A stretch of DNA of 64,000 bases from Rhodopseudomonas palustris (GCF_034479375.1 NZ_CP140155.1:930001-994000), one strand, 5' to 3'; shown: positions 36,858 through 46,742, counted from the first letter of the stretch. Numbers and translations: made by a program. The notes: generated from the letters alone by a model not told the origin.

Positions 36858-38111
36858 ATGGTCGAGCGGATCGATGACGTGGTCGTGGATCCTGTCACGT
36901 ACGGGACGCCGCGCAAATACGACGATGTCTTCGCAGGCCTGCGGCGCAATGACCCTGTGCGTTGGACGGAGCCGACCGGATATCGGCCGTTCTGGACGGT
37001 CGCAAAGCATAGCGACATCCTCGAAATCGAACGCCAGAACGACAAATTCATCAACGATCCGCGCCTTAGTCTTATTCCGATCGAGGAGGAGGACCGGCGA
37101 ACGCGCGCCGGCAACGCCAAACTCATCAGGACGCTCGTCAACATGGACGAGCCCGATCATCGCGCTTATCGCGGTATTACGCAGGCGTGGTTCATGCCGA
37201 TGAACCTGCGCAAGATCGAGCGCGACATCGAAGGCCTCGCTCGGGAGTTCGTTGCCCTGATGGGCGAGCGCGGCGGCCGGTGCGATTTCGTCAATGACGT
37301 TGCGCTTTGGTACCCGCTGAGGGTCATCATGACGATCCTCGGCGTTCCGCGCGAAGACGACGTCAAGATGCTCAGGCTGACGCAGGCGCTGCTGGGCTCG
37401 TCGGACAAGGAGTTGTCCGGAGGGACCAATGACATCCAGAACCGCCAGGTCGCGGCCCAGGAGTTCTTTCGCTACTTCGGCGCCATCGCGGAGGAGCGTC
37501 GCCGGGACCCGAAGGGCGATCTCGCCTCGGTAATCGCCAATGCGTCGGTCGACGGCAAGTCGATCGGGGTCTTCGAGAGCCTGTCGTACTATCTAGTGAT
37601 CGCGACGGCGGGCCACGATACGACGAGCTCGGTGATGGCCGGTGGGCTGCATGCGTTGATCGAGCATCCGGCGGAGCTCCGTCGGCTGCGCGAGTCGCCG
37701 GATCTGCTGAATTCCGCGGTCGAAGAGATCCTGCGCTGGACCTCGCCGGTGAAGCACTTCTTCCGCACGGCGACTCAGGACTATCAGCTTCGCGGCAAGC
37801 GAATCCGCGCCGGTGATTCGTTGATGCTGTGCTTTCCCTCCGGCAATCGCGACGAGGAGGTGTTCGACGATCCGTTCGCATTTCGGATCGATCGTGCACC
37901 CAACCGTCATATCGCCTTCGGACACGGCGTGCATCAGTGCCTCGGACTTAACCTTGCACGGATGGAGCTGAAAGCTCTGTTCAAGGAACTGCTCGCGCAG
38001 GTGGACTCGATCGAGCTGTCGGGCGAGCCGGCGTGGATCGAGGCCAATCTGGTCAGCGGTCCGAAGCGGCTGCCGATCAGGTATCGCATGAAGAACCGCG
38101 CGGAGGCGTGA
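36858..38111 (+). CDS. Cytochrome P450 (soluble, bacterial class)
   Basis: A 417-residue P450 of normal bacterial length. It shows the I-helix oxygen-activation motif AGHDTTSS (about residue 254), the K-helix ExxR in EEILRW and the haem-ligand loop FGHGVHQCLGLNLAR with Cys at about 357. It hydroxylates an unknown substrate using electrons from a ferredoxin and reductase not encoded in this window. The ATG follows TTGGAGGAAACG. It is a paralogue of the P450 at 50037, of the pseudogene at 52497 and of the scar at 31888. The overall look is that of the terpenoid/steroid/fatty-acid-active bacterial families; I cannot assign a CYP number. Confidence 0.95.
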   Translation: MVERIDDVVVDPVTYGTPRKYDDVFAGLRRNDPVRWTEPTGYRPFWTVAKHSDILEIERQNDKFINDPRLSLIPIEEEDRRTRAGNAKLIRTLVNMDEPDHRAYRGITQAWFMPMNLRKIERDIEGLAREFVALMGERGGRCDFVNDVALWYPLRVIMTILGVPREDDVKMLRLTQALLGSSDKELSGGTNDIQNRQVAAQEFFRYFGAIAEERRRDPKGDLASVIANASVDGKSIGVFESLSYYLVIATAGHDTTSSVMAGGLHALIEHPAELRRLRESPDLLNSAVEEILRWTSPVKHFFRTATQDYQLRGKRIRAGDSLMLCFPSGNRDEEVFDDPFAFRIDRAPNRHIAFGHGVHQCLGLNLARMELKALFKELLAQVDSIELSGEPAWIEANLVSGPKRLPIRYRMKNRAEA

Positions 38112-38482
38112 TCGCGCCATCGCGTGCGCGAGGATCTGGGCGCCGCGCGTCGCTACGCAAGGCGTCCCGTCATTCTTTCCGACTCTGCCGCCGGTGCCGT
38201 CAACACCACAGAAACGCGCCCGCCGCACGCCATCGTCGCGAGAGCTCTCTCCGATAGCGGGCAAGCCAAGCGCGGATCGCGCTGTGAGGCGGGATCGTTC
38301 GCTTCGATCGCTCGGTGGCGGCGAGGGCGTCTATGCTGCGTCTGCTAACAGCGCGAAGGACGTGGCGATCATGCGACGCGGACACCGGCCGTGCATCGGC
38401 CGACGTGGCAGGTCCGGACCGATCGATGCCGATCGACCAGGTGCATCGCGCGGGCTTGCGGAGGCGCCGAACAAAGATTATC
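38112..38482. other. Non-coding stretch between P450 and binding-protein genes
   Basis: About 370 bases with no convincing gene in any frame. It ends at operator B, which marks the promoter of the next unit. I see no clear terminator hairpin after the P450. Confidence 0.4.
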
Positions 38483-38497
38483 AATGGTACAACCAAT
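38483..38497. promoter_or_regulatory. Operator B, GntR/FadR-type palindrome
   Basis: AATGGTACAACCAAT has perfect six-base half sites around a three-base centre. It ends 22 bases before the ATG of the binding-protein gene at 38520, so binding there would block transcription or its start region. Confidence 0.8.
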
Positions 38498-38519
38498 AAG
38501 ACGATAGGGAGAAGGCGAC

Positions 38520-39710
38520 ATGGCGCGTGCATTGGCGGTGGCCGTTCTTGGCCTGTATTTGTGGGCCGGTGGAGCGGCGGCGCAGCCGTTGAAGATCGGC
38601 GTGCTCACGGACATGTCGGGTGTCATCGCCGACACCGTGGGGCGGGGCTCCGTGGTCGCCGCCGAGCTGGCGGTGAAGGACTTCGGCGGCGCCGTGTTGG
38701 GACGACCGATCGAACTCGTCTCCGCCGATCACCAGCTGAAACCCGATGTCGGCCTCACCATCGCGCGACGTTGGTACGACGAGGAGCAGGTCGAGGCGAT
38801 CGCCGACATTCCGGTGTCGACCATTGCGCTCGGAATTCAGAATCTGGCGCGCGTCAAAGGCAAGATCGCGTTGATCTCAGGCTCCGGGACGCTCGATCTG
38901 TTCGGCAAGTCCTGCTCGCCGACGGGGTTCATCTGGACGTTCGACACCACCGTGTTGCCGCGGGCCACCGTGCTCAGCGTCGCGCAGTCCGGGGCCAAGC
39001 GCTGGTTCGCGGTCGGCCCCGATTATTCATTCGGGCACCAGATGGAAAAGGCCGTTGCGGAAACGGTGAAAGAGATCGGCGGAGAGATGGTTGGTTCGCG
39101 TCGCGCGGCGATCGGAACCGCGGACTACGCATCGCTCCTGCTAGCTGCTCAGGATGCGAAGCCCGACGTAATCGCCTCGTCATTCGCCGGCCACGACGGC
39201 GTCTTGCTGATCGAGAACGCCGTCGAATTCGGCCTGCTGGAAAGAGGAATCCGGATCGCCGGTTTGATGCTGTTTGAGTCGGATGTGCACAGCCTCGGGC
39301 TCGATCGAATGAGGGGCATCTACACCACCAGTGCCTTCTACTGGGACACCGACGAGAACACCCGCAATTTCTCCAAGCGCTTCAGCGAGAAGATGGGCCG
39401 TCCGCCGTCCGCGTTGCAGGCGGGCGTCTACAGCGAGGTCACGCATTATCTGAAGGCTGTCAAAGCCGCCGGCACCACATCCGGGCCCGAGGTAGCGAAG
39501 AAGATGCACGAATTGCCGATCTCGGATCTAACGACGCCGTCAGCCAGGATTCGGGCCGACGGCCGCGTGATGCGCGACATGTTTCTGTTGCAGGTGAAGT
39601 CGCCGGCCGAGTCGAAGGGGCCCTGGGACTATTTCAAGATTGTCCGGCGGATCAAGCCCGAAGAGTTGATGTCGGAGACGCCGAATCCGGCTTGCAAACT
39701 CGCCCAGTAG
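38520..39710 (+). CDS. Periplasmic binding protein, branched-chain amino acid type, orphan
   Basis: A 396-residue substrate-binding protein with a signal peptide (LAVAVLGLYLWAGGAAA) and the type I fold (LKIGVLTDMSGVIADTVG at the mature start). It is a more distant relative of the two other binding proteins in the window and resembles the aromatic/alicyclic-acid-binding subgroup. AGGGAGAAGG precedes the ATG. It is followed by two acyl-CoA ligases in the same direction, fitting uptake and then CoA activation of one substrate. No permease genes accompany it. Confidence 0.92.
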   Translation: MARALAVAVLGLYLWAGGAAAQPLKIGVLTDMSGVIADTVGRGSVVAAELAVKDFGGAVLGRPIELVSADHQLKPDVGLTIARRWYDEEQVEAIADIPVSTIALGIQNLARVKGKIALISGSGTLDLFGKSCSPTGFIWTFDTTVLPRATVLSVAQSGAKRWFAVGPDYSFGHQMEKAVAETVKEIGGEMVGSRRAAIGTADYASLLLAAQDAKPDVIASSFAGHDGVLLIENAVEFGLLERGIRIAGLMLFESDVHSLGLDRMRGIYTTSAFYWDTDENTRNFSKRFSEKMGRPPSALQAGVYSEVTHYLKAVKAAGTTSGPEVAKKMHELPISDLTTPSARIRADGRVMRDMFLLQVKSPAESKGPWDYFKIVRRIKPEELMSETPNPACKLAQ

Positions 39711-39794
39711 TCCCCAGCGGGGACGCCCGGCGGCGGTGAGAACGGGCCGGGTGAGTATTTCTGTGGCACCGACTAGTACATCGTCAGAGGATAC

Positions 39795-41333
39795 ATGACT
39801 GCGCCAACGATCTTTCTCGACCAAACGGCTCTCCCGCGTGACGAAGTGCTGGCAAACGGCGCGCGCGCGGCCAGCGGATTTCATGCCATCGGAGTCTCCG
39901 AGGGAGACACCATCGCGCTGTTGCTGCGCAACGATTTCAGTTTCGTCGAGGCGACCCACGCGGCCTCGCTGATCGGTGCGTATTGCGTGCCGATCAACTG
40001 GCACGGCCGCGCGCAGGAATGCGCCTACATCCTGAAGGATGCCAAGCCCAAGGTGCTGATCGCGCATGCCGACCTGCTGGCGGCGGCCCGCGACGGCCTC
40101 GCGGAGAGCTTGCAGGGAATTGAGGTGATCGCTGTTCCGACACCACCTGAGATCGTGAGGCAGTTCGACGTTCCGGCCGGCGCCGAAACGCCGGTCGCAT
40201 CCGACCGGAACTGGCCGGAATGGCTGGCGCAATTTCAGCCTTGGAGCGGGGCGCCGCCGCGCAGTCGCGCGACGCTGATCTACACGTCGGGCACGACCGG
40301 GCACCCGAAAGGCGTGAAGCGCCAGCCGGCGACGCCCGAACAGGCGAAGGCCTATGGTGAGTTGATGCGGTCGGTTTACGGCATCTCTCCCGGCGTGCGC
40401 GTCCTGATCGGTGGGCCTCTCTATCACGCGTCTCCGAACGCCTGCCTGCGTCAGGCCATTCCGCAGGCCGACGTGATCACCTTCCAGTCCAAATTCGAAC
40501 CGGAAGAAATGCTGGCGATCATCGCGCAGCAGAAGATCACCCACGCGGTGATGGTGCCGACCATGTTCGTCCGGCTGATGCGATTGCCCGAAGAGACACG
40601 CCGCCGCTACGACGTCAGCTCGCTGCGTTGGGTGATCCATACAGGAGCGCCGTGCGCGCCGGAGATCAAGAAAGCGCTGATGGCGTGGTGGGGGCCGGTG
40701 ATCTATGAGACCTACGGCGGCACCGAAGTCGGAGCGGTGATGCTGAGCACGCCGGAAGACTGGCTGGCGCATCCCGGCAGCGTCGGGAGGCTCACCCCCG
40801 GCGCCCGCATTGCCCTGTATGGCGAGGACGGCAAGCCGGTCGGCCCCGGCGAGACCGGCGAGATTTTCGTGCGTCAGGAGTCTCTGTCGGACATTGTCTA
40901 TCTCAACGACGTCAACAAGCGAAAGTCGGTGGAGCGCGATGGGCTGATCAGCGTCGGGGACGTCGGTTATCTCAAGGACGAGCGCCTGTATCTCTGCGAT
41001 CGGCGCTCCGACATGGTGATCTCGGCGGGCGTGAACATCTATCCGGCGGAAATCGAGTCCGCACTGATCCAGTGCCCGGGCGTGCGCGACTGTGCGGTCT
41101 TCGGCATCCCCGACGAAGAGTTTGGTGAGTCGCTCGCGGCGGCGATCGAGCTCGAGCCGGGATGGGAGCTCACAGCCGCACAGGTTCGCGCCGAGCTCAC
41201 GCAGAGGATCGCCAAGTACAAGGTCCCGCGGCGGATCGACTTCCACGCCAAGTTGCCGCGCGAAGAGAGCGGCAAGATCTTCAAGCGCCGCCTGAAGGAG
41301 CCGTTCTGGAAGGCGACAGGACGCAATATCTGA
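39795..41333 (+). CDS. Acyl-CoA ligase (AMP-forming, FadD/FACL type)
   Basis: A 512-residue adenylate-forming enzyme. It shows the P-loop YTSGTTGHPKG (about residue 162), the adenine-binding YETYGGTE (about 305) and the C-terminal catalytic Lys in REESGKIFKRRL (about 495). It activates a carboxylic acid with ATP and CoA. Between the binding protein and the MatB-like gene, it is the best candidate for the entry step of the pathway. The substrate cannot be read from the sequence; the fold is nearest to the medium-chain, cyclic or steroid-acid ligases. Confidence 0.92.
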   Translation: MTAPTIFLDQTALPRDEVLANGARAASGFHAIGVSEGDTIALLLRNDFSFVEATHAASLIGAYCVPINWHGRAQECAYILKDAKPKVLIAHADLLAAARDGLAESLQGIEVIAVPTPPEIVRQFDVPAGAETPVASDRNWPEWLAQFQPWSGAPPRSRATLIYTSGTTGHPKGVKRQPATPEQAKAYGELMRSVYGISPGVRVLIGGPLYHASPNACLRQAIPQADVITFQSKFEPEEMLAIIAQQKITHAVMVPTMFVRLMRLPEETRRRYDVSSLRWVIHTGAPCAPEIKKALMAWWGPVIYETYGGTEVGAVMLSTPEDWLAHPGSVGRLTPGARIALYGEDGKPVGPGETGEIFVRQESLSDIVYLNDVNKRKSVERDGLISVGDVGYLKDERLYLCDRRSDMVISAGVNIYPAEIESALIQCPGVRDCAVFGIPDEEFGESLAAAIELEPGWELTAAQVRAELTQRIAKYKVPRRIDFHAKLPREESGKIFKRRLKEPFWKATGRNI

Positions 41334-41437
41334 TCGACGAACGTGAGTTGTCGCGGGGGACGCCATGCCCGGCGGCCCCATTCGAGGTGTGGCATGACGA
41401 TGGGCGCGAAGCCGCCATCTGGATGAGTGTTAGACGA

Positions 41438-42988
41438 ATGATCAAGACCTTCGATCAAAATCTGTTTTCGTCGTTGTTTTCCGGCATGGACGATTCCGAT
41501 CGACTCGCGATCGAGACGCACGACGGATATCGCATCAGCTATGCGGATTTGATCGCGTCGACAGGACGAATGGCGAACGTGCTGGTCGAACGCGGGGTCA
41601 GGGTCGGCGATCGCGTGGCGGCTCAGGTCGACAAGTCCGTCGCCAACATCGTGCTGTATCTGGCGACGGTGCGGGCCGGCGCGGTGTATCTGCCGCTCAA
41701 CACGGCCTACACGCCGAACGAACTCGCGCATTTCATCGCCGACGCCGAGCCGTCGCTGGTGGTGTGCGAGACGGCGAGGGCGGACGCCATCGCGGCGATC
41801 GCGGCCGGCGTGAACGCGAAGGTCGAAACGCTCGACCCGACGGGGCGCGGGACGCTTACTGACGCCGCCGACGCGGCCGACAGCGGCTTCGTCACTGTGC
41901 CGCGCGGGCCCGATGATCTCGCCGCCATCCTCTACACCTCCGGCACGACCGGCCGGTCGAAGGGCGCTATGCTCACCCACGGCAATCTGGCGTCCAATTC
42001 ACTGACGCTGGTGGATTACTGGCGCTTCACCGACAACGACGTGCTGATTCACGCGCTGCCGACGTTCCACACCCACGGGCTGTTCGTGGCCACCAATGTG
42101 ACTTTGTTCGCTCGCGGCGCGATGATCTTTCTGCCGAAGTTCGATCCGGATCTCGTCTTGGCGATGATGGCGCGCGCTACCGTGCTGATGGGCGTGCCGA
42201 CGTTTTACACGCGGCTGTTGCAACATGCCGGACTGTCGCGCGAGAGCACCGCAGGGATGCGATTGTTCGTCTCGGGTTCAGCGCCGCTGCTCGCAGAGAC
42301 GCATCGCGCATGGCGGTCGCGTACGGGTCACGCGGTGCTCGAACGCTACGGCATGACCGAGACCAATATGAACACGTCGAACCCGTATGACGGAGAGCGC
42401 GTGCCAGGCGCGGTGGGCTTCCCGCTGCCGGAGGTGGTGCTGCGCGTTACCGACCCCGAGACTGGTGTGGAAAAGTCGCGCGGCGAGATCGGCATGATCG
42501 AGGTGAAGGGGCCGAACGTGTTCAAGGGCTACTGGCGTATGCCCGAAAAGACCAAGGCCGAATTCCGTGCCGATGGCTTCTTCATCACCGGCGATCTCGG
42601 CAGGATCGACGAGCGCGGCTATGTGCTGATCGTCGGACGCGGCAAGGATCTGGTGATTTCGGGCGGCTTCAATGTCTATCCGAAGGAGATCGAAGCGGAG
42701 ATCGACGCGATGCCGGGCGTCGTGGAATCCGCCGTGATTGGCGTGCCGCATCCGGATTTCGGCGAAGGAGTGACTGCCGTCGTGGTGCGCAAGCCCGGCG
42801 CAAGTCTCGACGAGGCGGTGATCCTTGCAGGACTCGACGGCCGGCTCGCCAAGTTCAAGATGCCTAAACGCGTGTTCGTCGTCGACGAGCTGCCGCGCAA
42901 TACGATGGGCAAGGTTCAGAAGAACGTCCTGCGCGACAGCTACGCCGACATCTATACGCGCCGAGCCGTTCGATCGACCGCGAGCTGA
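41438..42988 (+). CDS. matB: Malonyl-CoA synthetase (MatB-like)
   Basis: A 516-residue AMP-forming ligase very like the R. palustris malonyl-CoA synthetase that I recognise. Signature stretches are RVGDRVAAQVDKSV, LYLATVRAGAVYLPLNTAYT, YTSGTTGRSKGAMLTH, HALPTFHTHGLFVA, ERYGMTETNMNTSNPYDG and the catalytic Lys region LPRNTMGKVQKNVLRD. It would turn malonate or methylmalonate into the CoA ester. The ATG at 41438 is preferred; another in-frame ATG lies at 41423. It differs enough from the standard enzyme (for example FSSLFSGMDDSDRLAIET) to be a second, pathway-linked copy. The 3' end overlaps the decayed CoA-transferase on the other strand. Confidence 0.85.
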   Translation: MIKTFDQNLFSSLFSGMDDSDRLAIETHDGYRISYADLIASTGRMANVLVERGVRVGDRVAAQVDKSVANIVLYLATVRAGAVYLPLNTAYTPNELAHFIADAEPSLVVCETARADAIAAIAAGVNAKVETLDPTGRGTLTDAADAADSGFVTVPRGPDDLAAILYTSGTTGRSKGAMLTHGNLASNSLTLVDYWRFTDNDVLIHALPTFHTHGLFVATNVTLFARGAMIFLPKFDPDLVLAMMARATVLMGVPTFYTRLLQHAGLSRESTAGMRLFVSGSAPLLAETHRAWRSRTGHAVLERYGMTETNMNTSNPYDGERVPGAVGFPLPEVVLRVTDPETGVEKSRGEIGMIEVKGPNVFKGYWRMPEKTKAEFRADGFFITGDLGRIDERGYVLIVGRGKDLVISGGFNVYPKEIEAEIDAMPGVVESAVIGVPHPDFGEGVTAVVVRKPGASLDEAVILAGLDGRLAKFKMPKRVFVVDELPRNTMGKVQKNVLRDSYADIYTRRAVRSTAS

Positions 42989-42989
42989 T

Positions 42990-43545
42990 CGGCCGCCTTC
43001 AGCTCTGCCATGCCCCGGCCCGTAGCCGAGGACGCGCTGCAGCGCTTCGCTGGTGTGCTGGCTGAGAGTCGGGGCCGCTATCGGGGCACACCGGCGTATC
43101 TCTGAAGTGGAGTGGCGATCCGACGTTCGGGAACTCGCCCGCGGGCCGATGCGGAATCGACGACGCGAGCACGCGCTCGGCCGTTTCGACCGAGTTGAAC
43201 GCGTCTTCTACGGTCCGAACGTCGCGGGCTGGCACGCCCGTGGTGTGCATTCCGGCCCGCCATCGTTCGTGAGTGTCTTTCGCGAGGGTTGTTTCGATCA
43301 TGGCCGTGAGTTCTTCGCGATGCGCCATCCGATCGGGATTGGTGGCGAAGCGCGGATCGTCGGCACGGCTCGCCTTCGCCGCCGAGGTGGGGCTGAAGTG
43401 ACGGAAGTCTTCGCCACTCGCCGCGTTCTCGAGCTTGATCACGTTGGCCCCACGCCGGCGAGGACGAGCGTGCACAACGGCCCTGCGATGAAATGCGAGA
43501 ATCGCGGCAGAGGGAGTTGCGGCGGCCTGGTCCGTGTCACATCTC
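42990..43545 (-). pseudogene. Decayed family III CoA-transferase
   Basis: Reading leftward, three pieces of a CaiB-type protein appear in different frames: RFSHFIAGPLCTLVLAGVG, then ANVIKLENAASGEDFRHFSPTSA, then after a large internal deletion DDPRFATNPDRMAHREELTA through SPLHFRDTPV, and finally APTLSQHTSEALQRVLGYGPG in a shifted frame. At least two frameshifts and a loss of about 200 codons make it non-functional. It lies downstream of the fused acyl-CoA dehydrogenase and was probably once in its operon. Confidence 0.85.
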
Positions 43546-43556
43546 ATTTGGTGAAT

Positions 43557-45779
43557 TTATCGCGGCAACCCGAGGCCGCGCTGGGCGATCAGGCTGCGCT
43601 GGATCTCGTTGGTGCCGATGCTGATCACCCACATCAGCGAATGGCGGAGATTTTGTTCGATACGCCCGCGCAGAACCGCGCCGGGACTGTCTTCACTGAG
43701 AAGGGCCTCGAGCCCGAGCAGATCCAGGGCCGTTTCGCCAAAGCGTTCCATCAGCTCGCCAGAATAGACCTTGCTGATCGCGGCTTCGTCGGGCGGCGTC
43801 TCGCCGCTGTCGACCAGTTCCGCGCAGTGCACCATCATGCGGCGGCCCGCCTCGATCTCGGCTGCGAGCGCACCGATCTTGGCGCGGATCAGTGGATCGC
43901 AACGCATCGGTTGGCCGCAGCGCTCGGCGGTGCGGATGTGCGCGCAGAGAAGCTCGAACGCGTGCGCGACCTTCAGCACGATGCCGCCGCCAATGAAGCC
44001 GCGCTCAGTCGCCAAGGCTCCGGTGAGGACTTTCCATCCGTCACCCTCTGCACCGATCCGATTCTCCGCCGGCACCCGAACGTCGTCGTAGAAGATGTTG
44101 GCGAACGTACCCCCGTACATAGTTTCCGAAGGACGGATGGTGATGCCCGGCGTCTTCATCGGAACGATGAACATCGTGATGCCCGCGTGAGGCGGCGTCG
44201 CGGCAGGATCGGTCCGGGTCGCGAGCAGCATGTACTCGCCCCAATAGGTCGTGGTCCAGATCTTCTGGCCGTTGATGACGTAGCCATCTCCGTCGCGCAC
44301 GGCGCGGGTCTTCAGAGAGGCAAGATCGGAGCCGGCCTGCGGTTCGCTGTAGCCCATGCCGTAGATGGCTTCGCCGCGCAAAATTTCCGGCAGATAGCGT
44401 CGCTGCTGTTCGGGCGTTCCGTAAACCTGCAGCATCGCCGCTTGCACCGGCGCGCCGGCCCGCGGGGCTTCGGCGCGCTCCATCTCCTCCATGAAGGCAA
44501 GTTGCTCGAACGCGCTACGCTGCTGACCGCCGAACGCCTTCGGCCAGTTCAGGCCGATCCAGCCGGTCTCGCCGAGCGCCCTGGCGAAGTCTCGATCGTA
44601 CTCCCGCTCGCGAAACGAAAGTCGCTCGTACCGGGCGCGGCGTTCGCCAGACCAGTATGCCCCCAGCCAAGCGCGCACCTCCGCCCGGAAGGCATTTCCG
44701 GCTGGCCCGAGATCGTATTCGGGAAACTGCACCGGGCCGTCCTGATCGAGAAAGTAGCACGCGAGCTGTTCAACCGGCGGGCGTTCGCCTCCGTGGCGAA
44801 GCACGCCGAGATGAACTTGCCTGAAATGGCGCGGCGCCTCGTGCTCCTCGCTGTAGCCGACCGCGCCGAATGCATGCTGGGTCTCGAGCGAAATGCGGCG
44901 GAGGGTGCTCGCAGCGGTGGCTTGCGCGGCGGCTGCGAACCAGCGCCATCGTTCGATCCCGAGGTCGTGCTGAGCGGCGGCGTTGGCGAGTGTAAGTTCA
45001 GCCGCGCGGAGCGCGATATGGCAGTTGGCCAGTTTGTGCTGGATCGCTTGAAAGTTGCCGATCGGCCGGCCGAATTGCCGGCGTTCACGGGCGTACGCCA
45101 CCGCCTGTTCGAATGCGCGCGTGGCGGCACCGAGCGCGCGCGCGGTTTGGCACAGCGCTGCGGCGGCGAGCAGATCGTCGATCTCCGCTTGCGTGAATCG
45201 GATGCGGACAAGTGCAGGCGAATCGATCCGCACGCGCCACCAGCCAGCCTTGCCCATTATCGGCGTCGGCTCGACGGTGACACCGCTGTCGATTCCGGCG
45301 ATTACCAGTGCTGGGCCGGGCACGAACACGGCCAGATGCGTCAGGATGTCGGCGGCTTCGACGAAGCCCAGTTCCGCAACGAGGCGGTCGCCTCGCAGTT
45401 CCGCGCGGCCCGCACTCACATCATGGTCGAAGCTGGCGAACGCGAGGGCGACGACCGCATCGCCGGCGTAGAGCTCGTCAAGCAGAGCCGACAGAGCTGG
45501 GTCCTCGCTGCGGGCCGAAAGCTGCATCAGGTTGATCAATGAGGCATCCAGGAGCGGCGCCCGGCAGGCCGCTCGTCCGGCTTCCTGTTGCACGAGAAGG
45601 ATTTCCCGTAGGCCGCCGTCGGCGGGAGACGAGGCGACCTGTGTCAGGCCCTGCGCGGCGAGCTTCGACCAGAGGCCACGAGTCGTCGCGCCGGCTTCCG
45701 CAACTGTCGTCTCGAAAAACCCGCGGACGGCTTCCTGAAGGATCCGGCGATCCTCGTCCGACGGCAGTTCATGCGCCAT
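43557..45779 (-). CDS. Acyl-CoA dehydrogenase, two fused ACAD domains (FadE34-like layout)
   Basis: A 740-residue protein with two acyl-CoA dehydrogenase domains in tandem. The first (about residues 5-345) ends with QAVAYARERRQFGRPIGNFQ and HAFGAVGYSEEHEAPRHFRQ. The second (about 355-740) carries [32 protein letters not shown] and the C-terminal SIGTNEIQRSLIAQRGLG. Single ACADs have about 380 residues. In mycobacterial sterol degradation, such fusions (FadE34) replace the alpha-beta heteromers used for bulky acyl-CoAs. The ATG at 45779 follows GGGAGGGG. Operator C lies between this gene and the divergent GntR gene. Confidence 0.92.
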   Translation of the reverse strand: MAHELPSDEDRRILQEAVRGFFETTVAEAGATTRGLWSKLAAQGLTQVASSPADGGLREILLVQQEAGRAACRAPLLDASLINLMQLSARSEDPALSALLDELYAGDAVVALAFASFDHDVSAGRAELRGDRLVAELGFVEAADILTHLAVFVPGPALVIAGIDSGVTVEPTPIMGKAGWWRVRIDSPALVRIRFTQAEIDDLLAAAALCQTARALGAATRAFEQAVAYARERRQFGRPIGNFQAIQHKLANCHIALRAAELTLANAAAQHDLGIERWRWFAAAAQATAASTLRRISLETQHAFGAVGYSEEHEAPRHFRQVHLGVLRHGGERPPVEQLACYFLDQDGPVQFPEYDLGPAGNAFRAEVRAWLGAYWSGERRARYERLSFREREYDRDFARALGETGWIGLNWPKAFGGQQRSAFEQLAFMEEMERAEAPRAGAPVQAAMLQVYGTPEQQRRYLPEILRGEAIYGMGYSEPQAGSDLASLKTRAVRDGDGYVINGQKIWTTTYWGEYMLLATRTDPAATPPHAGITMFIVPMKTPGITIRPSETMYGGTFANIFYDDVRVPAENRIGAEGDGWKVLTGALATERGFIGGGIVLKVAHAFELLCAHIRTAERCGQPMRCDPLIRAKIGALAAEIEAGRRMMVHCAELVDSGETPPDEAAISKVYSGELMERFGETALDLLGLEALLSEDSPGAVLRGRIEQNLRHSLMWVISIGTNEIQRSLIAQRGLGLPR

Positions 45780-45804
45780 TCCTGTACCCCTCCCATCCCG
45801 CGTA

Positions 45805-45819
45805 TTTGGTCCAACCATT
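45805..45819. promoter_or_regulatory. Operator C, GntR/FadR-type palindrome
   Basis: TTTGGTCCAACCATT keeps the TGGT-N3-ACCA core. It sits between the divergent fused ACAD (start 45779) and the GntR regulator (start 45921), so it could serve both repression of the catabolic gene and autoregulation. Confidence 0.75.
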
Positions 45820-45920
45820 CTACTTTTGTCGGAAGGATGGGGTCAATGACTCGCGCTCTATGGCGGGGTCCGTCGGTTTGGCCTATATATGGTTGAGGTT
45901 TCGAACCAATTCCGATTGAA

Positions 45921-46742
45921 ATGAGTGTTTCACAGATGCCGGCCAAATCCCCAGTCGAAGCTGCGCCGATCACGCAGTTCCAACGAATCCGCTCGGCGCG
46001 GGCGTTCGACGAGATTGCCGCGCAGATCCGGACCGAACTGGCCACCGGCAGGCTTGCGGTCGGCAATCGCCTGCCGTCGGAGCGGGCGTTGTCCGAGCAA
46101 TTCGGGGTGTCGCGGAACACGCTGCGCGAGGCGCTGCGTTCGCTCGAGCATGCCGGGCTGATTCGTCTCCAGAAGGGCGCCCACGGCGGTGCCTTCATCA
46201 GCCAGCACAGCGGCGAGGCGATCGCCACGGGGCTCATGGACATGGATCACGTCGGCTCGATCCTGCCGGCGCAACTCACCGAGGCCCGGATCTGGCTGGA
46301 AGCAGTGGTCGTGCGCGAAGCGTGCCGGCGTGCAACGGCCGCCGACATCGACATGCTCAACCGCAATATCGACGAGGCGCAAGAAGCCCGGCGGCAGGGC
46401 GACTTCGTCGGGCGCGCCGAGCGGCACATCGAATTTCATCGGATGCTCGCGCGCCTGACAGACAACCCGATCATGGTCATCGTCATGAACGGCGTGCTCG
46501 ACGTGCTGACGCATTTCGTGCAGCGGATCGGCGACTACGATAACAGCTTCGTCTTGCCGTCACGTCGCCGCTTCATGGAACATTTCGCGGCCGGTGATGC
46601 CGACGCGGCGGTGGCCGAGATGGAAGCCTGCCTGAAACGGCTGCAGCGCAGCTACATGTCGCGCATACAAGCCGGGGAGGGCGCCTCGACTCCCAAGGCT
46701 GCGCCACGCGTCCGCCGCGCGCCGCCTGCCTCCCGTCGATAG
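45921..46742 (+). CDS. GntR-family regulator, FadR/PdhR subfamily (FCD domain)
   Basis: A 273-residue regulator. The N-terminal winged helix (about residues 28-95) reads AFDEIAAQIRTELATGRLAV, GNRLPSERALSEQFGVSRNT, LREALRSLEHAGLI. The C-terminal FCD ligand domain (about 110-255) contains EAVVVREACRRAT, ERHIEFHRMLARLTDNP and a metal-site-like His/Asp pattern. Members of this subfamily bind TGGT-N3-ACCA palindromes and are often released by acyl-CoA or carboxylic-acid ligands. Seven such palindromes lie at promoters within 26 kb, so this gene is the probable master regulator of the catabolic island. Confidence 0.93.
   Translation: MSVSQMPAKSPVEAAPITQFQRIRSARAFDEIAAQIRTELATGRLAVGNRLPSERALSEQFGVSRNTLREALRSLEHAGLIRLQKGAHGGAFISQHSGEAIATGLMDMDHVGSILPAQLTEARIWLEAVVVREACRRATAADIDMLNRNIDEAQEARRQGDFVGRAERHIEFHRMLARLTDNPIMVIVMNGVLDVLTHFVQRIGDYDNSFVLPSRRRFMEHFAAGDADAAVAEMEACLKRLQRSYMSRIQAGEGASTPKAAPRVRRAPPASRR

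Noticed and set aside
43053..45542. 829-codon plus-strand ORF opposite the fused acyl-CoA dehydrogenase
   Set aside because: The minus-strand reading has two complete ACAD signatures; the plus-strand reading is a shadow rich in Arg, Ala and His.
45897..45907. GGTT-TCG-AACC near the GntR start as an eighth operator
   Set aside because: Its half sites are spaced two bases wider than in the other seven (GGT-N5-ACC), and the outer bases do not match on the left.
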